DNA of 64,000 bases from Furcasterigmium furcatum (lineage: Eukaryota > Ascomycota > Sordariomycetes > Glomerellales > Plectosphaerellaceae): assembly GCA_001599815.1 (NCBI GenBank), contig BCIA01000002.1, positions 4,127,626-4,191,625 on the forward strand, read 5' to 3'. Made by a program: the position numbers and the translations under genes. Positions 22,402-33,626 of the stretch are shown here, piece by piece; position 1 is the first letter of the stretch; each line of letters opens with the position of its first letter. The notes under the pieces are model-generated. The model did not search any database. It saw only the letters and a program-made list of their open reading frames with translations, and was not told the origin of the DNA.

Positions 22402-23515
22402 TTTGGCGGTTCTTAGATAGGATGGTATTCAATGATGGTTGGAGGAGAATGCTTGTTTGGCGGATATCAGGACGGGATGTCTTGTTGATTTCAGGTTCTG
22501 TTGGTGATGCTGAGAAAGAAAGTAAAACCCAACATAGAGAGGAAGACAACTACATTTATACTTGAGATTCTACACACTCCCTATCCAGAAATCAGTCCCA
22601 AGGACGACTGTGTCCTACAAACAACGGGACAATCATGATCTCATCGTCAGCTACTGATCGACTTACAGCCTAGACATCGTCGTGCCCGCATCGTGCGGCG
22701 CAGCCAGCATCTTCAATATTTTTAGATCTCTCTAGACAATCCCCCCTTTCCTACTAAGCCGCTTTTCCCTTGTCCTCGATATGACGTTGGGATCGGCCTT
22801 ATGCAACTATCTTTCACCTGCTTCAGGCTTGTAGGCTGAAGCCCGTGATCCGCGTATTGGACCCGTCCCGAGGAACCCTTCTGAGTCCCCTTTTGGGCAC
22901 ATACCCGGCTTGGCATTGCGGAAATGTCTAGAACCAGATCTCGCTGGCCAATGAACTACAGCCGCAATCGCTCTTTGGTCCGAGGCCAAGATGTGCCGCT
23001 CCCCACTGGGCAATGTGACATCATCGGTTCGCCTCAATGCAACATCTCCTCCCGATGATTGCATCGAGATTGATATCCTAATTTTAGCCGCGACATGACA
23101 CTCAGTTGAACAAGCATCTGTTGGCGAACGCCTTGTATGGACCCGAGCTATAATAGCTGCCCCGGCACTGCCATCGCGCGGCCCTTCAAGGGTCGAGATC
23201 GTCATCTTAGTAATGGTCGTGCGTTATGTTGGAGGGACCTCCTCCTTAGATTATGCCTTGACAACTTTGTCTTGTTCCTGTGCCGTCATTGACGTCAAAG
23301 CTTGATCCACGAAAAGGCACAACTCATCATAGCCGCAGTTGCGGCTTGGCCCCCAGATACAGTTGGCGAGGACGCCATCCCACGCGAGAGTAGCTGCCGG
23401 GTTGGCCATCTTGACATAGGCGCCAACGAAACACTGGCAGAGAGCGAGCAAGCCACTGAAGATGCATCAAGACTGGTGCCGAACAAGATATGCACTATCT
23501 CTCAGTCTCATCCCA
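22402..23515. other. intergenic, no convincing gene
   Basis: 1.1 kb upstream of the small secreted protein and downstream of the monooxygenase. A minus-strand frame at 22807-23205 and another at 23251-23451 are open, but neither has a credible start or recognised motif. Confidence 0.5.
22554..22560 (-). promoter_or_regulatory. TATA-like box of the small secreted protein gene
   Basis: Minus strand TATAAAT about 155 bp before the ATG at 22401. Confidence 0.45.
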
Positions 23516-25329
23516 CTATTTTGTGACATAAAATCCAAGATCCCCTCCCTTCTCTTCGAGGGCTGTGAGCCCATTGCCCATGAACCTGAACCTGTTTGGG
23601 CTGTTGAACTGCAGATTGAAGTCTTCCGTTCGGAAACTTTCCAGGATCTCTTTGTAGTGGATGATGCTCCCGGCGTACATGGCAGTGACCTTCCCATCCA
23701 CTTTGTTGTTCTTGTACCATGACCTGCAGCCGCTTGTCCAGACGGTGCGCTTCAAGAACTCATGAGTGTAAGTGTTGTAGTCAGCCGTTGCCTTTTCGTC
23801 AACCGTGGCAGTCCTGATGTCCAGTGTTAGAGCTTCACCAGCAGGGTAGACAACGGGAGGGGGTTGTACCTGATATCTTCCGTCGCGATTTTCTTGCACC
23901 ATCTCAAGATGTACTCGGCCGTCCATTCCATGACTGCCAGAAGACTTCCGTGTCCAACCGGGCAGTTGGGTCCGTTGAAGATGAAGTAGTTCGGCATGTT
24001 GACAGCGCAGATCCCAAAGTAAGCCTCCGGGTCGTCGCGCCACTGGTCCGCCAGGTTGATGCCGTTTTTGCCAACCAGTTCCCAGAATGGAGTGAAGCTG
24101 ACGTCGAAACCGGTGGCACAGACAACAATGTCAAACTCCTTCGTGCCGTTCGCCGTCGTGATTCCGTTCTCGGTCATGGCCTCGATCCCAGCGAACTCAA
24201 CGGCCACGTTAGGCTCCTGCAGGGCTTCGAGATAGCCCTCGCCGGGGGTCAGCCGGCGACAGCCGACCTTCCAGTCAGGAATCAGTTTTGCACACAGATC
24301 TGGGTCGTTGTTGAGCCTCCTTTCCATTTCCTTCTTGAATGCCTCCGCCGCTCCTCTCTGCTGCGGAGTATCGACGAGGAGGGCGTAGAAGAACTGGTTG
24401 AAGTGGTTCTCGATGAGCCTCCGCATCTCGAACAGCTTTTGCGGATTCTCCTTGAACTCTCTCTTCTGCTCCTCCGTGTAGCTGAAGTTCTTACCTTCCG
24501 GAGTGAGCTCCGCGGCGTAGGTTGACGAGATCCAGGTGGGTGTTCTGATGTATGTGGTGATCTCGGCTGCCTTGGGCTGCATCTGGGGCAAGATCTGAAT
24601 CGCCGAGGAACCATTGCCGATGAGGGCCACCCGCTTTCCAGTCCAGTCGACCGATTCGTCCCACGAGGCGCTATGCAGGAGCTTGCCCTTGAAAGTGTCC
24701 AGTCCCTTGATTTGGGGCCATCGCCATTTGTGCAGGATGCCAGACCCGTTGATCAGCACATCAGCCTCGTCCTCGACAACAGTACCGTTTTGATAGATCT
24801 TTATCTTCCATTTCGAGGTCAATTCATCCCAGATGGTTGAAATGACCTCGCTGTTGAGTTGGACACGTTCGTCGAGGTGGTATTTCTCAGTGGTTCTCTT
24901 GATGTAGTCCCAGATCTCGGGGCCCGAAGCATAGAATGAGGTCCAGTCAGGATTCGGCTCGAAGGAGAAAGTGTAGATATGAGCTGGAACCTGGGTGATA
25001 TGTTAATGCAGGTCTTTCGTTCGGTTGCGGCTGGCACTTACATCGCAGGCCACTCCAGGGTATCGGTTTTCCAACCACGTCCCGCCAACATCAGAGTTCT
25101 TTTCGTAGATAGTAAGGTCCAAGAACTCTGACATTGCCATCTGATACTTCCATTTATAGGCCAGCATCAGCCCGGAGTAACCAGCCCCAACACAGACAAC
25201 GCGGAGCTGGCGTGGTTTGTATACAGGCTGCTCCGCAACCGGGACCCAGTTGATAGGCTTTTCACCTTTCGATTCATGTACTGCGTCTCCAGCCTCGGTC
25301 TGGGGGGTTGGCTCTGAGCACAGAGTCAT
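23516..25329 (-). CDS. FAD-dependent monooxygenase, Baeyer-Villiger type
   Basis: Exons 25042-25329, 23870-24990 and 23516-23813 give 568 residues. The protein shows an N-terminal FAD-binding VCVGAGYSGLML, then DVGGTWLENRYPGVACD, the Baeyer-Villiger fingerprint FKGKLLHSASWDE (FxGxxxHxxxW with Asp in the last place), a second Rossmann motif ALIGNGSSAIQILP for NADPH, and a C-terminal ATGFD. Such enzymes insert one oxygen atom of O2 next to a ketone to give an ester or lactone, or oxidise heteroatoms. The first 35 residues are hydrophilic and no membrane anchor is seen. Same strand, in order along the minus strand: UNC93-like transporter, alpha/beta hydrolase, Zn2Cys6 regulator, this gene. A hydrolase able to open the ester product stands 3.7 kb upstream. 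The substrate is unknown; related enzymes act on steroids, cyclic ketones and polyketides. Confidence 0.93.
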
Positions 25330-26347
25330 GGTAGCAGATGTGGTTGCTTGATTCGGCGAGAAGTGGAGGTTGGGAAGATATCAGAGACAATTGCGGTTTA
25401 GCTGGAGCGTTGATGGCAACACCAAAACTTTGAAAGGAAATCCATCAGATATGTATGTTCATGCTATCGTAGCAAAACATATCGATCCTCCTTGTCGATT
25501 GATGTCGGATCGGAACTGCATCGCCAGGTAGTTGCGTGGCTTTGCTTCAAGACGCCGGATGTCTTCCTCTCCGGTGAGCCGGCACCTGGAGACCAGCGTA
25601 GGAACCTTGACGGCCCTTGCTTTCTTTCTGTAAAGTTTCGGCATTCTCCTCAGTTTCGGAATCGATGTGGTCTTGCATGACCCGACACCTCCCACGCCCC
25701 TTTTCGCGTAAGATCAAGTCAGTTGACATGCTGAAAGGAGTAAGGATCTAACCTCGGATACTCGGACGACAGGATCACACAATTGAAACTCAGATGAAGC
25801 CATCATCTTCCATCGGAACCATGAGCAAGCCCCTACCCTAATCTTGCATCGGAAGCTACGTTCGGATCCGATTTCGGATGTGGATTTCGGAAGCTCGACG
25901 CTAAGTGATCATGAAAGGCGGACAGATGGAAGTGGTGGCGTTGTTCTGGGAGTGAGACCATACGCCAATTTGGCCAATCAATTTTGCCCTTCAACCTCCT
26001 CCTTCCCTTCCAGCTGAGCTTCTGGCAGTATCCGCCAGACACACTCTCTGCATCATGGACCAAGGTGGAAAAGTTACGACTGGTGTATGTAGGAACCGGC
26101 ACTCGGATACGATCATGCGAAGAGCTCGCGGCCCTGGTCCCTTTGGATGCTCATTTTTAGAATCTCAAGTTCGCCCTCCAATTATCTCGGAGACGCAAGA
26201 AGTTAATCTAACTTCCAGGCAACACAGTGACCATAATACAAGGGGGACGCTGTTGCTACAAATCTCGATTTAGAATAATCCGTTACACCCAGATCAATGC
26301 CAAAACTTGGACGTCCCAAGAAGTAATGGTTTTTTTCTCATCATGCG
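25330..26347. other. intergenic, promoter of the monooxygenase
   Basis: 1 kb between the monooxygenase ATG and the 3' end of the regulator gene. No gene or repeat seen. Confidence 0.5.
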
Positions 26348-28516
26348 TCATGTCATTTCCCAGCTGAAGTCGTTGGCGTCCATAGTAGGAAAGAGAGGAA
26401 TATCCTGGTCCAGAGGATCAAACAGCAATGTTCTTGGAAACATGGGGATACCGAGGTCAGTCGTAGTCCCAATACCACTCATCAGGCTTTCGGCGCTCAG
26501 ATCGTTGGGTTCTTGCCTCCTGTAGCCATCAGAAGCCCCTGTGTTGACGAGATAAAACCCATCCGACTCTTCAGTGTCCGTACTGGACGCGAAGCCAAGT
26601 CCCGACAATTCGATCGAGCCCGGGGTATCCTGCAAACCCTTTTCCGTTGTGGGCGGGTAGTTCGCTGTGGTGCTGGCATGGACGTTACCAAAGAGTCTCC
26701 GGATGATAAGGCTCTGCCTTTCCATCCTCCGCCTCGCCATCTTCTCGAGGTAACAGTTGCAGGCCTCTCGGAGGTTGTCGACGATCTCCAAGTTCCTCCT
26801 GGCCACGGCGTCATGGCGGCTGAAAAAGGCGAGCAGTTCCCGTGCATCCTCCAGACTCTGCTTGAGTGGAAACTCGTCGTCCAGTTGGCCGAATCGCGCC
26901 AACCCAAGAACCAAAGCCGCTATGAACAAGGAGTTGGTGACGAACGGCAGCCGTTTTGGGACGTCCTCGTGAGATTTGAGCAGTCGCAGGAGGTCCACGG
27001 TACGAATGGCAGAGTCGACACAAGCAGAGGCCACGACGAAGTCGAATGGAGACCTAGTCACCCCCGTACTTTCGAGGCCTGGGTCCGTGGCGAGGTTTTT
27101 CAAGTGACTGGAAACGATCTCGATAAAGAAGGGTCGCGCGAGGAGCATAATCGTCCAGTAGTAGGCCTCTTTCAGGTGGAAGAGGCCAATGTTGGGAACA
27201 GTTTTCTCTCCGTCCATCTGGATGAACTGGCCCGGCTGAATACTGTCAGTAGCAAGGCCAGTGGTGAATCTCAGGGACCATTGACGGTGGTGCTCGCTTA
27301 TGGTCTCCAGGACGTCTGTCGAGACCACCCGTTTGGAGTACACATCGGTGAGGATCTGTTCGAATATGGCGCATAGGTCGTTGGAGGCCGAGTAGTTGGC
27401 CTCGGCCGCTGTGCTTCGCGTCTCATGTGTCGACGGCGGGCGGCCAAGCGACGCACTCATGAACAAATCGAGGACGCGCAACGCCTTCCAGAGTCTCTCC
27501 CGCAAAGTGTACTCGGCTGTGTCGAAGAGTGCGTTGATATCGCTTCGGTGGATGCCCAGCGCGTACGCTGCACGCACTGCCGTTCCCAAATACATGAACG
27601 CCGCGTTCCGCCGCGAAGCCCCAAGCAGATACATGGTGATTAGGATGTTGGTTTGGATGGTCGAGATGTCTGAGTCTTCCATGGCGGCTGACATGGTCAG
27701 GAACCGCCCGTAGTTGAAGTATTTCTCGGCGTGGTCGTCTCGATTCTCGGGGCACGTTTGCGCGCCGATGGCGAATATGAGGAACAAAGTAGCGCTAGTA
27801 GAGTTCCTCTTCTGCCTGTCGTCTGCAGTCTCCGATGACCATTGACACAGGATGCGGTAGAGTTCTGGTTCATCCGAGAGATTGAGCAAGCAGTTGGTCG
27901 CGCGCAGATACCAGCTGACGAGATACCTGGCATCAGCCAACTCGGGCCTGGACGGAGGCCGGCTCACCATCTCTAGAATCCAATCGGACTCGCTCGAGGG
28001 CATTTTCTCGATCAGGAGGTGCCCAAGCGGATCTTCCACGAAGTCGCATGGTCCCAGGGAGTCACGGATCAGCCGGCGTATGACCTGCAGAAACGAAAGA
28101 TTCGCCGAGTCGCCGATGAACATGAGCTTATCGTGACCATCTTGGATCAACCTCGACGTCTGCGGGACGAGGGCGGTGCCGCGGCTGTTCAAGATGTGTG
28201 AGGCTGACTGCTTGCTCTTGGCGGCTGCGATAGATGAAGGTGCTTCGGGTCCTGGGCCATCAGGTGATGGAGAACCTGATAGACGCCCACCCTCGGACTG
28301 GCCATGATCCTCGGAAGCGTTCCTCGGAACCGTGGTTGACAGATCTGAGTTCGGAAGGAACAGTGAACCAGCAAAGCTACAGTCATCGGGGACGCCACGA
28401 GTGCTACACCGCCCGCATGGAAGGTGGCCGTCGCAACGTTCCTTGCGGCGCTTGCAGTTGCTGCAGGCGTTGGTGCACCGCCGGCGCTCGCTGCTCTTCA
28501 CTTTTCTCGTTGGCAT
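26348..28516 (-). CDS. Zn2Cys6 transcription factor with fungal-specific TF domain
   Basis: An intronless frame of 722 residues. The N-terminus holds a binuclear zinc cluster with Cys18, 21, 28, 34, 37 and 46 in the spacing C-x2-C-x6-C-x5-C-x2-C-x8-C, within basic residues CSNCKRRKERC. An extra Cys14 precedes it. A Ser/Pro-rich linker (about 60-130) is followed by a long helical middle homology region including TAVRAAYALGIHRSD and ERLWKALRVLDLFMSASLGRP, typical of the fungal-specific transcription factor domain. The acidic C-terminal end (DPLDQDIPLFPTMDANDF) could be an activation region. It is nuclear by class. Its place between a monooxygenase and a hydrolase makes it a likely local regulator of that set, which is inference. 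Confidence 0.95.
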   Translation of the reverse strand: MPTRKVKSSERRRCTNACSNCKRRKERCDGHLPCGRCSTRGVPDDCSFAGSLFLPNSDLSTTVPRNASEDHGQSEGGRLSGSPSPDGPGPEAPSSIAAAKSKQSASHILNSRGTALVPQTSRLIQDGHDKLMFIGDSANLSFLQVIRRLIRDSLGPCDFVEDPLGHLLIEKMPSSESDWILEMVSRPPSRPELADARYLVSWYLRATNCLLNLSDEPELYRILCQWSSETADDRQKRNSTSATLFLIFAIGAQTCPENRDDHAEKYFNYGRFLTMSAAMEDSDISTIQTNILITMYLLGASRRNAAFMYLGTAVRAAYALGIHRSDINALFDTAEYTLRERLWKALRVLDLFMSASLGRPPSTHETRSTAAEANYSASNDLCAIFEQILTDVYSKRVVSTDVLETISEHHRQWSLRFTTGLATDSIQPGQFIQMDGEKTVPNIGLFHLKEAYYWTIMLLARPFFIEIVSSHLKNLATDPGLESTGVTRSPFDFVVASACVDSAIRTVDLLRLLKSHEDVPKRLPFVTNSLFIAALVLGLARFGQLDDEFPLKQSLEDARELLAFFSRHDAVARRNLEIVDNLREACNCYLEKMARRRMERQSLIIRRLFGNVHASTTANYPPTTEKGLQDTPGSIELSGLGFASSTDTEESDGFYLVNTGASDGYRRQEPNDLSAESLMSGIGTTTDLGIPMFPRTLLFDPLDQDIPLFPTMDANDFSWEMT

Positions 28517-29041
28517 GGCGGTGTCCAGGAACTTGGAAGCGGCCTGCCGAAGATAGATTCATGGAAGGTAGTCCTTCCGAGGCCAGCTCCGACTGAGGAA
28601 GCTTGTGTGACGTGGGGAAAAGCTGGGGGGACGCGGGGTACTTGAGATGGCCCCGGCAACCTGGCTCGGGGTCATGACTCGGGAGACTTCTGGAGGCGTG
28701 CGGGGCACACATCTCAGCGCACCCCACGCCGGGAAGTAGCAGGGTCTGGGGGAGCTGGAGCCTCGAGGAGTTGGTAAAATCCATTGGAAGTTTGCAGTAC
28801 TAAGTGATCTGCTGATCGGTGCTGGATGAAGACATCCCCAGCTCATTGTAGCGTCAAACCACGCCATGGAGAGCAGGTTCACAGCCAAGAGAATTCGTCA
28901 CTGGCTTTTCAACAGGGGCTTGATAGGAAGACCGAATCGGAATAAACTCATGGAACTATTGGAGAACCATCGCAAAGCAGGCAGCGGGGCCACCTTAAGG
29001 GGCTTTCGCTACTTACAATGGCGATGCGATGACCTTCCACC
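28517..29041. other. intergenic, regulator promoter
   Basis: 525 bp between the regulator ATG and the 3' end of the hydrolase. No gene seen. Confidence 0.5.
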
Positions 29042-30114
29042 TTACATATTCCCTACAACCCATTGAACGCCCTGGATGGCATTCCTCACAAACTCCGCAG
29101 ACTCTGGCAAAGTGGGAAACATCCAGAAGCAGTGCGGAAGATCATCGTAATGATGTTTCCTCATCCGAATGCCGTGACTCTCCATGGATTCAGCCAAGAT
29201 CTTCCCGTCGTCTCTCACGGGATCCCATCCGCAGGTCACGATGTACGCTGGAGGTAGAACAATGTGGCTAGTGGAGTCCAGGCCAACAAAGTAGTCCGCG
29301 TCATCTGGGTCCACGTTGCACAAGTCGAAGAAGCTATTCAGAGCTCCCAGGTCGATGATCGGGGTGTTGTCCCTGTTCTCATTGTGTGATGTATGGCGTG
29401 AGGTATACTGGGCCGGGACTTTGCTCGGGTGGAAAAGAACGGGGTTGAAGGCGACGATACCGTTGACAGCATTCTTAGGCAGTGCTGTGTGACCAAGTCC
29501 AATCTTGCGAGCGACTGCCAAAGCAAGGACACCGCCAGCTGATGTTCCGATAGTAAACAGTCGGTTCGGGTCACCTCCCCAGGCTGCCGCTTGATGATGG
29601 GCCTGCGAGGGACATTTTAGCATTAGCCACGACCGGATCTCAGAAACCATACCCATTCAAATACTTTGGTGGCGTCCTGGAGCTGAGCAGGCGCTTTGCT
29701 CGCTGGGGCAAGTCTGTAGTCCACGCTCACGATCAAAGCGCCCGCACCTTCAGCTATGGCTCGGCAGAGCCCATCCTCGGTGTCCAAGTCCCCCAACACA
29801 AACCCGCCGCCATGAAAGTACACACCAACAGGAAGCCCCACTTCAGCGGTCTTGTTCACCCCACGGGGGCTGTAAAGGCGATACTTGATGCCTTCATAGG
29901 AAGCATCTCGAGTGGATACTACATCGGACGGCTTGGGATACAGTGGTGCCAGGAATTCAAGCAGGCCCGCGAACTGAGCGCGCATCTCATCCGCGGTCCC
30001 CTTCAGAACGGGCCGGACTCCGCCCATTCCTTCCTCCAACTTTGAACTGTTAGATGAAAAGCTGGAGGATGACAAGGCACGACTTGCCTTCAGCCATGAG
30101 GGTGCAATGTTCAT
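29042..30114 (-). CDS. alpha/beta hydrolase, HSL-like esterase/lipase
   Basis: Two exons (29653-30114 and 29042-29602, 50-nt intron) give 340 residues from the ATG for MNIAPSWLKAS. An in-frame ATG at 30237 would add 41 residues with no family similarity. The hormone-sensitive-lipase-type oxyanion motif HGGGFV is at about residue 93, followed by SVDYRLAP. The nucleophile elbow reads GTSAGG rather than the more common GDSAGG. DPVRDDG supplies the acid, and HHYDDLPHCFW supplies the catalytic His, so the triad looks complete. It should hydrolyse carboxylic esters or lactones in the cytosol. It lies between the UNC93-like transporter and the Zn2Cys6 regulator on the same strand, and the nearby Baeyer-Villiger-type enzyme could make its substrate. 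Confidence 0.92.
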
Positions 30115-30693
30115 ATTTGGACGGGATGTTGGAATTATTGAGGGTCTGTGAATGAAGATTGGTTTGAAGGCCGTTGGTATCTCAAGTTCAAGCGGATTTC
30201 TCTTGCTATGTACATCTGGACAGGACAGGGGCAGCATGCCATTGAAATAATAAGACAGATGCGTGCAATGCCGACTCGGGTGGTATCATATTCATCTTTC
30301 ATGGCGGAGGGTGAAACGCTAGGGCAGTCCACGCTACCAACCTCGCGCAGCAACTGGAAAGCCTCTTACTTGCACTAAAGTAAACGGGGGGATCCACACC
30401 CGCTTTCCGATGCCGATGATGGCCATCCTCTCCGAGCCGAACACCGGATGCGGGGTCCCTCACATCCGATGGAACTACAGTTCATTGACGATCATGTGAG
30501 TCTCAGAAGCAGGAGGCCAATGATGTATTATCTGGAAGGGAGCTGGAGCGTCTTAACATTGACGATTTCGGACTACTGCTTTGGGTAGGTATTTAGAACG
30601 AAAGCACGGTGAGCTCTCTCGGCCCTGCAACGCCCGTGTCCAGCAACCCCGCCCTGTAAGGGAGGTCAGGGGCATCTAATGCCTTGGAGGTCG
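30115..30693. other. intergenic, hydrolase promoter
   Basis: 580 bp between the hydrolase start and the 3' end of the transporter. An in-frame ATG at 30237 could extend the hydrolase. Nothing else seen. Confidence 0.5.
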
Positions 30694-32364
30694 TCATGCC
30701 TGCAGCGTCTTGCTCTCAACACCCACTTGAGTGTCGACTGGTGGTATATTGGCCGCCCCTTGTCCCTCGACACCAGCCAGCTTGACGTTTTGCTCAGCGT
30801 GCGCAGGCGCAATCACATTAGCTTCGAGAAGGTAATTGCTCTCCTTGATGTGGAACAAGAGAACCCAGACGATACCAGCAATTCCGAGGACATAAAGCCT
30901 GTTGTACAACCCGTGATTAGTAACAGATCAAAGGGTGCACCTCAGATACTGGGTGTGATGGGTTCTTACACAAGTTGAGTCAGAACCTGACCCAGGAAGG
31001 GGATTCTCTTTCCAGCAAGTATAAACGACACCATCATGCCAAATGACGAGTAGAACTTGAACATGCCGGCGACGCGGGCGAGCTGCTCGGGATCATTAGT
31101 CGTCGCGGAAAGCGTCCACTCCGTGCACATCTGGTATCCGGAGTAGATGGAGCCGAAGAGCATGTAACAGACAAATAGGACAGGCCACTCGGGATCAGTC
31201 CAGTCGGCACCAGCCGGCGTATCGAGCTCGTCAACGCCCCAGTACTTCAGCCAAGCGATCAGGCCAGCGCAGGCGCCGAGAGATACAGACCCCATGACGG
31301 CGATTCCCATAAGGCCGCGGTTCCGACGACTTTTGATGTAGCGGCTGTCCAGAATGCAGATCAGGATTCCGGGAACGAAAACCTGGATGGCTTGGTAGGC
31401 GAAATTGTTGACGGAACGGGTCCGGAGGTTGAAATAGCGAGCTGTAGACGTAGAGATCAGCTTTCGCTCCCAGGCAATTCCAACCGTAAATGTGTGTGCC
31501 CTCCAGGTCCGTCACAGCAAGCAGCGCCTGGGGAGAAACCTACAGTTAACGCTGCTGACCAGAGCTAGAGCCATCTCGCAGACAATCTGTGCAGGAGCCA
31601 AAAGGATATATCTCCAGTCTCGGAAGACCTTGATCGTTCCCTTCAGCTCAGAGATGAGACGCGTGTCGTTGAAGATGGCAATGTGCGTGCCATCATTTCG
31701 CACAACCTTGCTGGGATGAACAATGAAGAACAGAGCGAGAAAGAAGGCGCTGCAGTGGATGATGATAAACGCGATGTACACCGGCATCGAGACGCCGACG
31801 GGGCTCATCTGGTCAAAGTTGAGGCTGAGGGAGATTGAGCTGCCTACTATGGCGCCGACGCTCTTCATCATCCACTGGATGCTGATGTACAAGCCCTTGT
31901 CCTTCTCCTCGGCATACGTGAACTGGACGTAGGTGGTAGCTGTCCAGAGAAAGCCGCTGGTCAGGCCGAGGATGGCGCCGGCCAGGAGGGGGAACCATTC
32001 GTTTCCCGTGCGGTCGAAGTACCAAAGTCCCCCGACGTAGAGGGGATAGCCGAGCGACCCGATCATCAGGCTGAGCTTTGGGCGGAGGATGTTGAGAATG
32101 GAGCCACCGAAAAGGCCGGTGAGTGCGAAGAGACCGTAGAGAATGGCATTGGTCTGATTGGCGACGTCCGCGGAGGAAGGCTGACCTCCTCCAGCGCCCA
32201 GCCCGGTGAGGGCTGTGTAAATGCCGGGGAGACAAAATAGAATGCTGTGGCAGGTTTTCTTGTCAGTCCAGCCCTTGGTGGTAATTGTGGTGTTCCACGC
32301 ACCATCCCACTACAAAATTCTGGTTGAAAGGCCTGTTCAAAGCCACTCGTGATTTGAATGACAT
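30694..32364 (-). CDS. UNC93-like MFS membrane protein
   Basis: Four exons (32303-32364, 31544-32244, 30970-31441, 30694-30898) splice into 479 residues in frame. The N-terminus VALNRPFNQNFVVGCILF and the following TGLGAGGGQPSSADVANQTN match the start of fungal UNC93-like proteins, and RYFNLRTRSVNNFAYQAIQV followed by DSRYIKSRRNRG matches the loop before the last helices. About eleven membrane spans can be traced. In animals UNC-93 regulates ion channels; fungal relatives are uncharacterised transporters, so the cargo is unknown. The 102-nt intron 31442-31543 joins SSVN to RYFNLRT. The gene starts divergently from the amidase (1.26 kb apart) and ends next to the hydrolase, so import or export of the cluster substrate is possible. 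Confidence 0.88.
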
Positions 32365-33626
32365 GATGGAGATTGTATAATGGAACTAATTGGCTGGTTG
32401 ATGTAGTCCGAAAGCTGATGTAATCCGCGGGAGTTTGTGTTCTGAGAGCCTGGTGTCGAAGACTCGGTGTTGGTACGCTTGAAGGTTGAGATTTGATGCA
32501 AGAAGAACAAGAAGTTCAAGTGTCACACGAGGCTATTTATTATATCTTACGTTTGGCCCTCGACGGACTGAAGCGTCCGTTATCATCCATTAGCATGGAT
32601 CGTTGAGAATGTCTCAAGGGCCGCTCGTCCGAGTTCCACATTTTGAATCCGCTCTCTCTCCTTGACAATCCACCCCTTCCTGTGTGGAGCATCTGGGGAG
32701 TTACGTATGCAGGCACTTGTCACTCCGGGGCCCCGCGGACTGGATTGTAGACCATCCCGGGGCCATGGATGTGGTTGAGATGCGAAGGTAGGTTCATGCA
32801 CAAGCTTCATCAGTGAGTTCTTTCGAGATTCGAACCGTACACCAGCAGTTTGTCTTGTCACATACCAGCGCATGGTTTCGTCCCGGGTATTGTAAAACAT
32901 AGAGGCCACTAAGTGAGCTCCAGAGACATCCTTCGCCTGTTCTGCCACTTCTACGTATGATAACTGCGGTATCAGAGATAACTCAAGGGGGAGATAAGAA
33001 ACTCCGCTACTAGTACAACCACCCACCAAGCGCGAGCGTCGCTCCCAAGATGGACAAGACAGCCCGGCAGGTACCTAGCTCTACGGAGGACTTTAAGCCA
33101 GGCCAGCCTGAAATCCCGGGACAATGATTAGTCGGCGCCAACGGCGGGCAGCGGTGGCCGTTCTCGCCAGGACACAGGATTCGGATAGTGGGGTACCGTG
33201 TAACGCTGATTGGCTGGCGCCAACAGCGGCGAGACGAGCGGGCGACTCCAAGAACATGGATCCAAATTGAACCGACCAGATGGATGTAGTACCGGTAGCA
33301 CATATCTCTAAAACCCCGTCTTCTGAGCCTGTCCATGAGCGTATCTACCGGGGCCCGGGAACATGGAATCGAATCTTGCCAAAAGATCCTAAGATAATTG
33401 CGGGGTCAATGCAGAGTAAGAATCGGACCAAAGGAACGGCCTTCGGATTCTCGCCTTCTCGGGCTTTGGACTCTTTGGCAAATTCCGGGAATATCCTATT
33501 TAGGCTTACGCGTTCAGTGAAGCAATATCTCTTAATTATTACAGTCAGACCTCATTCGCACTTATATTTCAACCCAAGAAGTGATCTCGGACGATCAGAC
33601 CCTCGTTTCATCAGCATCCTAATTCA
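32365..33626. other. shared upstream region of UNC93-like gene and amidase
   Basis: 1.26 kb between divergent start codons. A minus-strand frame at 32583-33029 is open but shows no motif or family resemblance. No other feature seen. Confidence 0.5.

Noticed and set aside
21950..22549. Minus-strand frame of 199 codons, Arg/His-rich
   Set aside because: Wrong frame of the four-exon secreted protein gene. The spliced frame gives a signal peptide and ordered cysteines.
23251..23451. Minus-strand frame with a protein-like end (YDELCLFVDQAL)
   Set aside because: No ATG start that fits, no signal peptide and no upstream exon could be joined. It may be chance; left unannotated.
26513..27376. Plus-strand frame of 287 codons
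   Set aside because: Antisense shadow of the intronless Zn2Cys6 gene, with no domain.
32583..33029. Minus-strand frame of 148 codons in the amidase/UNC93 promoter
   Set aside because: No motif, no family resemblance, and it sits in a shared promoter region.
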